Of a stretch of 10,003 nucleotides of DNA, positions 1-7,178 are shown one piece after another. Every line of letters begins with the position of its first letter. Position 1 is the stretch's first letter. Position numbers and translations under genes: made by a program. The notes beneath the pieces were generated by a model. That model was not told where the DNA came from. It saw only the letters and a list, made by a program, of their open reading frames with translations, and made no database searches. This DNA comes from Sphingomonas sp. (GTDB taxonomy: Bacteria; Pseudomonadota; Alphaproteobacteria; Sphingomonadales; Sphingomonadaceae). Location of the stretch: positions 1-10,003 of the forward strand of contig JAICXF010000059.1 in assembly GCA_025981625.1 (NCBI GenBank), read 5' to 3'.

Positions 1-588
1 ATCGACGCTGTCGCCCATGAGCGCCAGCACGTCGCCCAATTGCTCGGGCAGCACCCCGAACTTTTCTTTCACATGCTCAACGCTCAGACGGCGGTTGTTC
101 ATCGTGTCGAGCAAATCGAGCCTGCCGGGCTCGATCAGCTGCATCAGATCCTTGTCGGAGCTGACGATCGTGACCTTCCAGCCGGCTTCCTTCGCGACCG
201 TCACGTAGCAGGCGATGATGTCGTCGGCTTCGAGGCCGGCCTCTTCGATGCACGGGATCGAGAAAGCGCGCGTCGCGACACGGATCAGCGGGAATTGCGG
301 AACCAGGTCTTCGGGCGGAGGCGGGCGATGCGCCTTGTACTGGTCGTACATCACATTGCGGTGGGTATGCTCCGAGGCATCGAGAATCACCGCCATGTGG
401 GTCGGCCCATCCGCTTTGGTCAGCCCGTCAGCGAGCTTCCACAGCATCGTGGTATAGCCATAAACGGCGCCCGCCGGCGTCCCGTGGCGGTTCGTCAGCG
501 GCGGCAGGCGATGATAAGCGCGGAAGATGTAGCTCGACCCGTCGACGAGGTAGAGGTGCGGGCGGGCGGAAGGATCGGCTTGCGACAT
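1..588 (-). CDS. polA: DNA polymerase I, N-terminal 5'-3' exonuclease part (partial)
   Basis: The reverse strand reads from an ATG at 588 to the window edge without a stop, giving 196 codons; the rest of the gene lies to the left. The translation opens with VDGSSYIFRAYH, then has DQYKAHRPPPPEDL, GLEADDIIACY and SSDKDLMQLI, and the visible part ends in LALMGDSVD. These are the conserved acidic and helical motifs of the PolA/FEN-type 5' nuclease domain, in family order, and the acidic residues of EADD, SDKD and GDSVD match the metal-binding positions. Pol I removes RNA primers and fills gaps in replication and excision repair. Whether the 3'-5' exonuclease and polymerase domains follow cannot be seen; a stand-alone 5' nuclease is the alternative. 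No good Shine-Dalgarno precedes the ATG. The gene is divergent from the GH3 gene. Confidence 0.93.
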   Translation of the reverse strand, partial: MSQADPSARPHLYLVDGSSYIFRAYHRLPPLTNRHGTPAGAVYGYTTMLWKLADGLTKADGPTHMAVILDASEHTHRNVMYDQYKAHRPPPPEDLVPQFPLIRVATRAFSIPCIEEAGLEADDIIACYVTVAKEAGWKVTIVSSDKDLMQLIEPGRLDLLDTMNNRRLSVEHVKEKFGVLPEQLGDVLALMGDSVD

Positions 589-657
589 GAAGGCAGCGGT
601 TTAGCAGGGTGACGGCGGGAAGAAAGCCAAGCGAGATGTAGGAGCGGGACCCTTCGC

Positions 658-683
658 TTTCGAGCCGTTGCAGAGGCTCGAAA
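658..683. repeat. 26-bp perfect inverted repeat between polA and the GH3 gene
   Basis: Two perfect 9-bp arms, TTTCGAGCC (658-666) and GGCTCGAAA (675-683), flank an 8-base spacer. The repeat lies in the 140-bp divergent spacer, about 70 bp from the start of polA and 45 bp before the start of the GH3 gene. No T-tract follows on either strand and no gene ends here, so it is not an intrinsic terminator. It could be a regulator's operator, a hairpin in the GH3 leader RNA, or a fragment of a dispersed intergenic repeat; the sequence does not decide between these. Confidence 0.6.
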
Positions 684-698
684 ATGGCGCGATGAACG

Positions 699-714
699 CT
701 CCGCCGCAGCGGAG
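699..714 (+). promoter_or_regulatory. Hairpin containing the Shine-Dalgarno of the GH3 gene
   Basis: CTCCGC (699-704) and GCGGAG (709-714) are perfect 6-bp arms around a four-base CGCA loop. The 3' arm covers most of GGAGG (711-715), the only good Shine-Dalgarno before the ATG at 729. In the mRNA this GC-rich stem would hide the ribosome binding site. The pairing is seen directly; a regulatory effect on translation is inferred. Confidence 0.5.
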
Positions 715-718
715 GGGA
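711..718 (+). promoter_or_regulatory. Ribosome binding site of the GH3 gene
   Basis: GGAGGGGA lies 10 bases before the ATG at 729; its GGAGG core is 13 bases away, slightly longer than usual. It supports the 729 start, which also gives a proper signal peptide. Confidence 0.65.
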
Positions 719-728
719 AGTTCGGGTC

Positions 729-3359
729 ATGGGTAAGCATCATTTCGCCTCAAGGCTGGCCGGCGTGTGCGCCGTGCTGACGGCCGGAACATACCTGCCG
801 GCGATTGCCGCCGCGCCGGCATACCGGAACCCCGCCGTCCCCGCCGCAACCCGCGCCGCCGACCTTGTCGGGCGCATGACAGTCGAGGAAAAGGCGTCGC
901 AGCTGGTGAACCACTCCCGGGCCATTCCTCGCCTGGGCGTCCCTGCCTATGACTGGTGGAGCGAGGCGCTCCATGGCGTCGCGGTCAAGGGCACGACTGA
1001 ATTCCCCGAGCCGATCGGCCTCGCTGCGACCTTCGATACGGGCGGCATCCACGAGATGGCGGAAGATATCGGGGTGGAGGGGCGGATCAAGCACGCCCAG
1101 GACGTAAGCGCCGGTCACTCGAGCACCTTCGAAGGGCTCGATTTCTGGGCGCCCAACATCAACATTTTCCGCGATCCCCGCTGGGGACGAGGTCAGGAGA
1201 CCTATGGCGAGGACCCGTTCCTCACCGGGCGCATGGCCGTCGCCTACGTCACCGGAATGCAGGGCACCGACCCGCATTACTATCGCGCGATCTCAACGCC
1301 GAAACACTTTGCGGTCCACAGCGGGCCCGAGCCGACGCGTCATTTCGCCGACGTCGACGTTAGCAAGCACGACATCGAGGATACCTACCTGCCGGCGTTC
1401 CGGGCCGCCGTCGTCGAAGGCCATGCCGGGTCGGTCATGTGCGCCTACAACGCCGTCAACGGCGAACCGGCGTGCGCGAACCAGTTCCTGATGCAGCATA
1501 CACTGCGTGGCGCGTGGCGCTTTGGCGGCTATGTCGTTTCGGACTGCGGCGCGGTGCACGACATATTCGAAGGTCACCGTTTCCGGCCGAGCCAACCGCA
1601 GGCGACCGCCATCTCGCTGATGCGCGGCATGGACAATGAGTGCATCACGTTTGGCGATGTGACGGGAGATGCGGACTACAAGCCGTACATCGACGCCATG
1701 CGGGAGGGTTATCTGCCCCAAAAGGCAGTCGATACCGCACTGACGAGGCTGTTCACCGCCAGAATGCGGCTTGGAATGTTCGATCCGCCCTCGATGGTGC
1801 CGTACGAGCATCTCGATGCAAGGGATCTCGACAGTCCCGCGCATCGCCAGCTCGCGCTTCACCTCGCCGAAGAGTCGATGGTGCTGCTGAAGAACGACGG
1901 CGTGCTGCCGATCAAGGGAGCCAAGCGCATCCTCGTGGTCGGTCCGCTTGCCAGCCAGACCGATGTGCTGCTCGGCAATTATCACGGCACGCCCACGCAC
2001 ACCGTTTCCGTGCTGGAAGGGATGAGGGCAGCCTTCCCGGCCGCCCAGATCACTTATCTGCCGGGGACGCAGTTCCTGTCGAACGAAGGGCAGCCAATAC
2101 GGCCGGGCCTGCTGAGCACGGCCAACGGCCAGCCGGGCCTGGAAGCCGAGTATCGGGTGGGGCAAAATCCGGACCCGAACACACCGCCGACACTCAGTCG
2201 CGTCGAGCCGCAAGCGAAGATCGACGCCGCCTCCATTCCCCCCAATCTGCGCGCCAAGCCGTTCACCGTCCGCTGGACCGGCACTCTCAGGGCTCCCGCG
2301 ACTGGCGATTATCGGCTTGGCGTCAAGGCGGACAGCACCGCTCGGGTGAGCGTCGGCGATCGAATGGTCGCGCTGACCTACGGCGGCTCCAGCATGGGCC
2401 GAGTCCACTTCGACAAGGGCGAGCCGGTCAAGCTTACGGTCACCTACGAGTACAGGCCGGGGACCGATCCGTTCGCCGAAGTGACCTGGGCGCCGGTCAA
2501 CGATGCGCCGGATCCAGCGGCGGTGACCGCGGCCCGGGACGCCGACGTCGTCATTGCCGTGGTCGGCATCACCAGCGCGCTGGAAGGTGAGGAGATGCCC
2601 GTCAGTGAGCCGGGCTTCCAGGGCGGCGATCGCACGAGCCTCGACATTCCGGCACCCGAAGAGGCGCTGGTCCGGGCGGTCGCGTCGGCCGGAAAGCCAC
2701 TCGTGGTTGTTCTGATGAACGGCAGCGCGCTTGCCGCGCGGTGGGAGAAGGAACACGCGAACGCCATATTGGACTCCTGGTATTCCGGCGAAGAGGGTGG
2801 GCGGGCGATCGCAAACACCTTGAGCGGCGCCAACAATCCCGCCGGGCGACTGCCGGTCACGTTTTACGCCGACGTCAATCAGCTTCCGAACTTCGAAGAT
2901 TATTCGATGCGGGGGCGTACTTACCGCTATTTCGCTGGAACCCCCCTTTGGCGGTTCGGGTACGGGCTGAGCTACACCAGCTTCAGCTATGGCGATCTCA
3001 ATTTGCCGAAGGCACCCGTTCGAGCCGGTCAGCCGCTCCGAGCGTCGGCCGTGGTGAGCAACAGTGGAAAGGTCGCCGGGGACGAAATCGTTCAGCTATA
3101 CCTGAGCTTCCCCGATGTTCCCGGAGCGCCGATCCGGGCACTGCGCGGCTTTCGTCGAGTGCACCTTGCCCCTGGCGCGAGAGAAACCGTGACGTTCGAT
3201 TTGAAGCCGCGCGATGTCAGCATGGTCACTCCAACGGGCGACATCGTCGTGCCTGCCGGACGATACCAGCTGTCGATCGGCGGCGGTCAGCCCGGATCAG
3301 GGCTGCCGAGCGTAAACGGCGGCTTCTCGATCGCGGGGCAAGTCAAGCTCCCGGAGTAA
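729..3359 (+). CDS. Secreted GH3 beta-glucosidase/beta-xylosidase with PA14 domain
   Basis: This 876-residue glycoside hydrolase family 3 exo-enzyme would release glucose or xylose from non-reducing ends of beta-linked oligosaccharides. Residues 1-29 form a signal peptide (basic start, hydrophobic core, then AIAAA), so it acts in the periplasm or outside the cell. The N-terminal barrel (about 40-350) carries GRGQETYGEDP (154-164), KHF (192-194) and VVSDCGAV (269-276), where Asp272 matches the catalytic nucleophile. The second domain (about 380-760) is interrupted by a PA14-like insert (about 470-590) and continues with LEGEEMPVSEPGFQGGDRT (618-636), where the acid/base glutamate of this subgroup is expected. 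GYGLSYTSF (744-752) leads into a C-terminal fibronectin III-like domain (about 780-852). All parts are present, so it is probably active. The motifs resemble the bacterial beta-xylosidase/beta-glucosidase subgroup; exact substrate cannot be read from sequence. It converges on an exported esterase, which suggests hemicellulose breakdown. Confidence 0.93.
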   Translation: MGKHHFASRLAGVCAVLTAGTYLPAIAAAPAYRNPAVPAATRAADLVGRMTVEEKASQLVNHSRAIPRLGVPAYDWWSEALHGVAVKGTTEFPEPIGLAATFDTGGIHEMAEDIGVEGRIKHAQDVSAGHSSTFEGLDFWAPNINIFRDPRWGRGQETYGEDPFLTGRMAVAYVTGMQGTDPHYYRAISTPKHFAVHSGPEPTRHFADVDVSKHDIEDTYLPAFRAAVVEGHAGSVMCAYNAVNGEPACANQFLMQHTLRGAWRFGGYVVSDCGAVHDIFEGHRFRPSQPQATAISLMRGMDNECITFGDVTGDADYKPYIDAMREGYLPQKAVDTALTRLFTARMRLGMFDPPSMVPYEHLDARDLDSPAHRQLALHLAEESMVLLKNDGVLPIKGAKRILVVGPLASQTDVLLGNYHGTPTHTVSVLEGMRAAFPAAQITYLPGTQFLSNEGQPIRPGLLSTANGQPGLEAEYRVGQNPDPNTPPTLSRVEPQAKIDAASIPPNLRAKPFTVRWTGTLRAPATGDYRLGVKADSTARVSVGDRMVALTYGGSSMGRVHFDKGEPVKLTVTYEYRPGTDPFAEVTWAPVNDAPDPAAVTAARDADVVIAVVGITSALEGEEMPVSEPGFQGGDRTSLDIPAPEEALVRAVASAGKPLVVVLMNGSALAARWEKEHANAILDSWYSGEEGGRAIANTLSGANNPAGRLPVTFYADVNQLPNFEDYSMRGRTYRYFAGTPLWRFGYGLSYTSFSYGDLNLPKAPVRAGQPLRASAVVSNSGKVAGDEIVQLYLSFPDVPGAPIRALRGFRRVHLAPGARETVTFDLKPRDVSMVTPTGDIVVPAGRYQLSIGGGQPGSGLPSVNGGFSIAGQVKLPE

Positions 3360-3363
3360 TGCC

Positions 3364-4335
3364 CTAGCGCGCTGCGTGAACGAAGCCGTGCATCGCAAGC
3401 CAGGTTACGAACGCGTTGAACCAGCCGGTGCTGGTCGTCGGCTTCGGGTACATGCCAAACCCGTGCCCGCCCTGCTCATAAAGGTGGAATTCAACCGGGC
3501 GCTTTGCCGTCATCCAGCTCTGGATGAGACCGAAACCGCGGCCGCCGAAGAGCGGATCGTCGGCCGCCAAAGCGACGAACATCGGTGGGGCATCTGCCGG
3601 AACGGTCACCGGATCGAGCGGCCCATAAATGATGCCGATGAAGGCGGGCTTCACGTCCGGCGCGCGCAACGCTGTTTGCAGGGTGAGCATGGCGCCGGCC
3701 GAAAAGCCGACCATGCCAATACGGCGGGGATCGACATGCCATTGCGCCGCATGGCTCCGGATCAGGGCGAAGGCGGCGCGCGAATCGGCGAGCTGAGGCG
3801 CCAGGCTAGCCGCGGCGTCCGCTGGACCAGCGGACGTGCGCGGTCGGGGCGCGCCGGCGAACATCGCAGCCATCGATCGTCCGAACGCGTCCAAATCGGC
3901 CGGCGTCGGATTGAGCCTGTATTTCAGAACGAAAGCGGCGACGCCTTTCGCTGCAAGCGCGCGGGCAACGTCCGATCCTTCATTCTCCATCGACAGTGAG
4001 CGAAAGCCGCCGCCGGGAGCGACAATCACCGCAGTGCCAGTCGATTTGGCAGGATCGGGAAGAAATGGAGTCAGCGTGGCAACGGTGACATTGTGGGCGA
4101 AAGATTTGCCGTACTGTCGATACCAGCTCTCCGGAGCCGTTGCGCCGGGCAACGGTCCCGTCCCGAGGACGATCGCATTTTGCTGCCTGGGCGTGGCGAT
4201 CGGCGTCATTCGGTCGTTCTGTGCTTGCGCCGGTGCCGCCGGCAGGCAGGCGAGACCGATCCCGATCAGGCAGGCGAGAGATCGGGTGCGGCAGCGCCAA
4301 AGCGATGGCCGGTCCATTTCAATTTCGCTCATCAT
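3364..4335 (-). CDS. Exported alpha/beta-hydrolase, acetylxylan-esterase-like
   Basis: With the start at 4335 this is a 323-residue protein. A long basic n-region and hydrophobic core (about 18-32) end in PAAPAQA, predicting signal peptide cleavage near residue 38 and a periplasmic enzyme. The alpha/beta-hydrolase set is complete: oxyanion-hole APGGGF (106-111), nucleophile elbow GFSAG with Ser212, an acid in AADDP (Asp259 or Asp260) and His291 in EQGGHGFGM. This pattern fits the dienelactone hydrolase/BD-FAE-like esterases often annotated as acetylxylan or xylan esterases, which remove acyl groups from hemicellulose; the substrate is inferred from family and from the convergent GH3 gene 4 bp away. 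The longest frame starts at a TTG at 4356, but GGGGGAG six bases upstream of 4335 favours the ATG there; an ATG at 4332 is equally possible. It lies 33 bp after nadB on the same strand, so it may be transcribed with it. Confidence 0.85.
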   Translation of the reverse strand: MMSEIEMDRPSLWRCRTRSLACLIGIGLACLPAAPAQAQNDRMTPIATPRQQNAIVLGTGPLPGATAPESWYRQYGKSFAHNVTVATLTPFLPDPAKSTGTAVIVAPGGGFRSLSMENEGSDVARALAAKGVAAFVLKYRLNPTPADLDAFGRSMAAMFAGAPRPRTSAGPADAAASLAPQLADSRAAFALIRSHAAQWHVDPRRIGMVGFSAGAMLTLQTALRAPDVKPAFIGIIYGPLDPVTVPADAPPMFVALAADDPLFGGRGFGLIQSWMTAKRPVEFHLYEQGGHGFGMYPKPTTSTGWFNAFVTWLAMHGFVHAAR

Positions 4336-4341
4336 ACCAAA

Positions 4342-4348
4342 CTCCCCC
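4342..4348 (-). promoter_or_regulatory. Ribosome binding site deciding the esterase start
   Basis: On the minus strand GGGGGAG sits 6 bases before the ATG at 4335 and 9 bases before the adjacent ATG at 4332. It lies inside the longer frames that begin at 4356 (TTG) or 4353 (ATG), which argues against those starts. Confidence 0.65.
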
Positions 4349-4368
4349 GGCATCAACGTCTTGGCGCC

Positions 4369-5961
4369 TCATGGCACGAGTATCGTGTCCTTCGCCTGCG
4401 GCAACAGCTCCGGAAAATCGAGCGTGTAGTGCAGACCGCGGCTCTCATGCCGGCTGAGCGCGCTGCGGATGATCAGATCGGCGACTTCGACCAGATTCCT
4501 GAGCTCGATCAGGTCGGGCGTCACGCGGAAATGCGCGTAATATTCCTTCACTTCCTGCCGCAGCATGTCGATGCGGTGCTTGGCGCGCTCGAGCCGCTTG
4601 GTGGTGCGGACGATGCCGACATAATTCCACATGAAGCGGCGGATCTCGCCCCAGGTCTGGGCGATGACGACTTCCTCGTCGCTGTCGGCGACGCGGCTTT
4701 CGTCCCAGGCGCGGATGGTTGGCACCTCCGGCAAGGAGTCCCAGTTGCCCGCGATATGCTTCGCCGCGGCCTCGCCGAACACGAGGCATTCGAGCAGGCT
4801 GTTCGACGCCAGGCGGTTGGCGCCGTGCAGCCCCGACTGCGTGACCTCGCCCGCTGCGTAGAGACCGGGAGCATCGGTGCGGCCCTCCAGGTCCACGACC
4901 ACGCCGCCGCAGGTGTAATGCTGTGCCGGAACGACCGGGATCGGCTCCTCGGTGATGTCGATGCCGAGGGTCAGCAGCTTCTCGTAAATGTTCGGGAAGT
5001 GCGCTTTCACGAACTCCGGGTCACGGTGCGAGATGTCGAGGTGGACGTAATCGAGCCCGAGCCGCTTGATCTCATGATCGATCGCACGTGCGACGATATC
5101 GCGCGGGGCGAGTTCGGCGCGCTCGTCGAACTGCGGCATGAAGCGCTTGCCACCACCCTTGACGCCCGGGGGCAGCTTGAGCTGGCCGCCCTCGCCGCGA
5201 ACGGCCTCGGTGATCAGGAAGTTCTTGACCTCGAGATTGTAAAGGCAGGTCGGGTGGAACTGCATCATCTCCATGTTCGAGACTCGGCAGCCCGCACGCC
5301 ACGCCATCGCGATCCCGTCCCCCGTCGCGCCGCGCGGAGCGGTCGAATAGAGATAGGCGCGACCGGCCCCTCCAGTCGCGAGGATGGTGGCGCGGCCGGT
5401 CAGCGTCTCGACCCGCTTCCTTTTGCGGTTGTAGGCGTAAAGCCCGTGAACCGCGCCGCTAGTCGAGAAATGGGTCGCATGACGCCCGGTGATGAGATCG
5501 ATCGCGACCATGTCGGGCACGAGCGTGATGTTCGGGTGCTTCGCCGCGGCCGTTTCGAGCGCCTGCTGCACAGCGTAGCCGGTGGCGTCGGCGACATGGA
5601 CGATCCGGCGATGGCTGTGCCCGCCTTCGCGCGTGAGGTGGAGCGCGTTCCCCTCGGTCGCGAACGGTACGCCAAGGTCGATCAAATGCTGGATCGCGCG
5701 GGGCGCCGACTCGACGACATGCTCGACGACCTCGAGGTCATTGAGCCCGGCGCCGGCGATCATCGTGTCATTGACGTGCGCCTCGAAGCTGTCGCCTTCC
5801 TCCAGCACGGCGGCGATGCCGCCTTGCGCCCAGCTGGTCGCCCCTTCGCTCAGCGCGCCTTTGGCAATCACCGCCACGTTGCGCGTCTCGGCGAGGTTCA
5901 GCGCCGCCGTCAGTCCCGCCGCGCCTGAGCCGACGATGAGGACGTCGGCGTCGATGCTCAC
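4369..5961 (-). CDS. nadB: L-aspartate oxidase
   Basis: This 530-residue, full-length flavoenzyme oxidises L-aspartate to iminoaspartate, the first step of de novo NAD synthesis before quinolinate synthase NadA. The N-terminal FAD-binding site VLIVGSGAAGLTAALNLAE (7-25) is followed by the NadB/SdhA motifs SWAQGGIAA (43-51), REGGHSHRRIVH (111-122), QFHPTCLYN (234-242), TEAVRGEGG (251-259), HYTCGGVVVD (348-357) and GEVTQSGLHGANRLASNSLLE (371-391). GGHSHRR together with GLHGANRLASNSLLE separates NadB from succinate dehydrogenase and fumarate reductase flavoproteins. A helical C-terminal domain completes the protein. The start is GTG at 5961, inside a 4-nt GTGA overlap with the upstream ABC ATPase stop, so translation is probably coupled. 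No nadA or nadC is in the window. Confidence 0.96.
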   Translation of the reverse strand: MSIDADVLIVGSGAAGLTAALNLAETRNVAVIAKGALSEGATSWAQGGIAAVLEEGDSFEAHVNDTMIAGAGLNDLEVVEHVVESAPRAIQHLIDLGVPFATEGNALHLTREGGHSHRRIVHVADATGYAVQQALETAAAKHPNITLVPDMVAIDLITGRHATHFSTSGAVHGLYAYNRKRKRVETLTGRATILATGGAGRAYLYSTAPRGATGDGIAMAWRAGCRVSNMEMMQFHPTCLYNLEVKNFLITEAVRGEGGQLKLPPGVKGGGKRFMPQFDERAELAPRDIVARAIDHEIKRLGLDYVHLDISHRDPEFVKAHFPNIYEKLLTLGIDITEEPIPVVPAQHYTCGGVVVDLEGRTDAPGLYAAGEVTQSGLHGANRLASNSLLECLVFGEAAAKHIAGNWDSLPEVPTIRAWDESRVADSDEEVVIAQTWGEIRRFMWNYVGIVRTTKRLERAKHRIDMLRQEVKEYYAHFRVTPDLIELRNLVEVADLIIRSALSRHESRGLHYTLDFPELLPQAKDTILVP

Positions 5962-6902
5962 GCGGCGTCCCGCGCCGCTGAAGTCAGGCTGAGGAACACG
6001 TCTTCCAGGTCAGGGTCGCGGGTGGACACGTCGACGATGTGGAGACCGTCGGCGGTCAGCGCGGCCAGCACCTCGCCGGCGTTGGTCTGGTCCTTGCGGT
6101 AGGTGATCTCCAGCGTGCGCTCATCGACCAGCTCGATATTCTGGAAGCAGGCGTTGGTCGGCACCCTCGCAATGTCGGTGTCGAAGGTGACGACGACAGC
6201 CTTCTCCTGCGCCTTGGACACCAGCTCGCGGGTCGGCTCGTTGGCGATCACCTGGCCGTGGTTGATGATTGCGATGCGGTCGCACAGCTCCTCGGCTTCC
6301 TCCAGATAATGGGTGGTCAGCACGATGGTGACGCCCTGTTGATTGAGCTGCTCGACATAATTCCACAGCTGCCGGCGAAGCTCGACGTCGACTCCGGCGG
6401 TCGGCTCGTCGAGCACCAGGATCGGCGGCGAATGGACCATCGCCTTGGCGACCAGCAGCCGGCGCTTCATTCCGCCGGACAGGGTGCGCGAATAAGCGTT
6501 CGCCTTGTCGGTGAGGTGCATCGCCGCGAGCAGCTCGTCGCTGTGCCGGTCGCCGGGCGAGATGCCGTAGAGGCCGGCCTGGATCTCCAGCGTCTCGCGC
6601 GGCGTGAAGAAGGGATCGAAGATGATCTCCTGCGGAACGACGCCGATCGACCGCTTCGCGTTGCGCGGATGCTCATCGATATCGAAGCCCCAGATCGTCA
6701 CCTCGCCGCTGGTCTTCACCACCAGTCCGGCCAGAATGTTGATCAGCGTCGACTTGCCGGCGCCGTTCGGACCGAGAAGGCCGAAAATTTGCCCTCGGGG
6801 AACGTCGAAGCTGACCTCGTTCAGCGCCTGCTTGCCGCCGGCATAGGTCTTCGACAGCGCGTCGATGCGGATTGCCGGTTCGTCCATACTGGCGGCGGGC
6901 AT
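5958..6902 (-). CDS. ABC transporter ATP-binding protein (YadG-like)
   Basis: This 314-residue nucleotide-binding subunit has every catalytic motif: Walker A GPNGAGKST (44-52), Q-loop VVPQE (Gln91), signature LSGGM (141-145), Walker B ILVLDEP (161-167) and switch His198 in TTHYLEEAEEL. After the ATPase domain comes a C-terminal extension (about 230-305), as in ATPases of the ABC-2/YadG/CcmA type that power exporters. It would hydrolyse ATP at the inner membrane with an ABC-2 permease, but no permease is in the window and the next gene is nadB, overlapping by 4 nt. The open frame extends to 7193, but that part lies antisense to two plus-strand genes and has no family similarity. The ATG at 6902 (chosen) or 6887 is more likely; neither has a good Shine-Dalgarno. 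The transported substrate is unknown. Confidence 0.92.
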   Translation of the reverse strand: MPAASMDEPAIRIDALSKTYAGGKQALNEVSFDVPRGQIFGLLGPNGAGKSTLINILAGLVVKTSGEVTIWGFDIDEHPRNAKRSIGVVPQEIIFDPFFTPRETLEIQAGLYGISPGDRHSDELLAAMHLTDKANAYSRTLSGGMKRRLLVAKAMVHSPPILVLDEPTAGVDVELRRQLWNYVEQLNQQGVTIVLTTHYLEEAEELCDRIAIINHGQVIANEPTRELVSKAQEKAVVVTFDTDIARVPTNACFQNIELVDERTLEITYRKDQTNAGEVLAALTADGLHIVDVSTRDPDLEDVFLSLTSAARDAA

Positions 6903-6921
6903 AAGAGCGGCATCGCCACGC

Positions 6922-6950
6922 GACAAGTTCGGCGGTGCCTTGTGACAAGT
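6922..6950. promoter_or_regulatory. Direct repeat GACAAGT in divergent promoter region, possible operator
   Basis: The 72-bp spacer between the ABC ATPase and zinc-finger genes must hold both divergent promoters. GACAAGT occurs twice (6922-6928 and 6944-6950) with starts 22 bp apart, about two helical turns. The second copy is part of an 11-bp palindrome CTTGT-G-ACAAG (6939-6949). This could be a regulator's binding site. I could not identify convincing -10/-35 elements; CCTAAT just before the plus-strand gene is only a weak -10 candidate. Confidence 0.3.
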
Positions 6951-6974
6951 GCCGACCAATCCTAATTGCAGGTG

Positions 6975-7178
6975 ATGGCATCCCAAATCCCACCGCCCGA
7001 AGTGATCCGAGTGTCCGAGCTGCAAGTTGCCTGCGATGGCTCGGGCGAAGTTGCTCCCGCCCTCGGCCATCCGCGCGTCTATCTGCGGATCGACGAGGAA
7101 GCGGGCTTCGTTGAATGCGGCTATTGCGATCGCCGCTTCATCCTTGAAGGGGGACCGGCGGACAGTCAGGCTGCATGA
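6975..7178 (+). CDS. CHCC-type zinc-finger protein (NDUFS6-like domain)
   Basis: This small 67-residue protein is nearly all one CHCC zinc-finger domain (zf-CHCC, PF10276). Potential zinc ligands are Cys20, His32, Cys48 and Cys51, within the family motif GHPRVYL...GFVECGYCDRRFIL. The same domain forms the C-terminal part of the mitochondrial complex I accessory subunit NDUFS6, and stand-alone forms are common in alphaproteobacteria. A link to complex I is family knowledge; nothing nearby supports it. The frame could begin at TTG 6966 or GTG 6972, but ATG 6975 fits the usual length. It is the first gene of a plus-strand cluster and overlaps tldD by 4 nt (ATGA), so translation is probably coupled. 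Confidence 0.85.
   Translation: MASQIPPPEVIRVSELQVACDGSGEVAPALGHPRVYLRIDEEAGFVECGYCDRRFILEGGPADSQAA

Noticed and set aside
40..612. A 190-codon plus-strand open frame at the left edge.
   Set aside because: It mirrors the polA 5' nuclease coding sequence on the other strand, which has unmistakable motifs.
589..630. A polA promoter candidate, TTGGCT and CTGCTA 17 bases apart on the minus strand.
   Set aside because: Match to the -10 consensus is poor and it would leave almost no leader before the ATG; too weak to report as a feature.
1293..2756. A 487-codon minus-strand open frame inside the GH3 gene.
   Set aside because: The plus-strand GH3 frame has complete domains here. The antisense translation is rich in Arg, Gly and His with no recognisable domain.
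3364..3375. Self-complementary AGCGCGCT between the convergent GH3 and esterase stops, considered as a terminator.
   Set aside because: It is short, has no loop or T-tract, and lies within the esterase coding sequence.
4093..5928. A 611-codon open frame on the plus strand opposite nadB and the esterase gene.
   Set aside because: It is antisense to clearly recognised nadB. The translation is rich in Arg, Asp, Val and Leu with no family motif, as expected from the mirror frame of a GC-rich gene.
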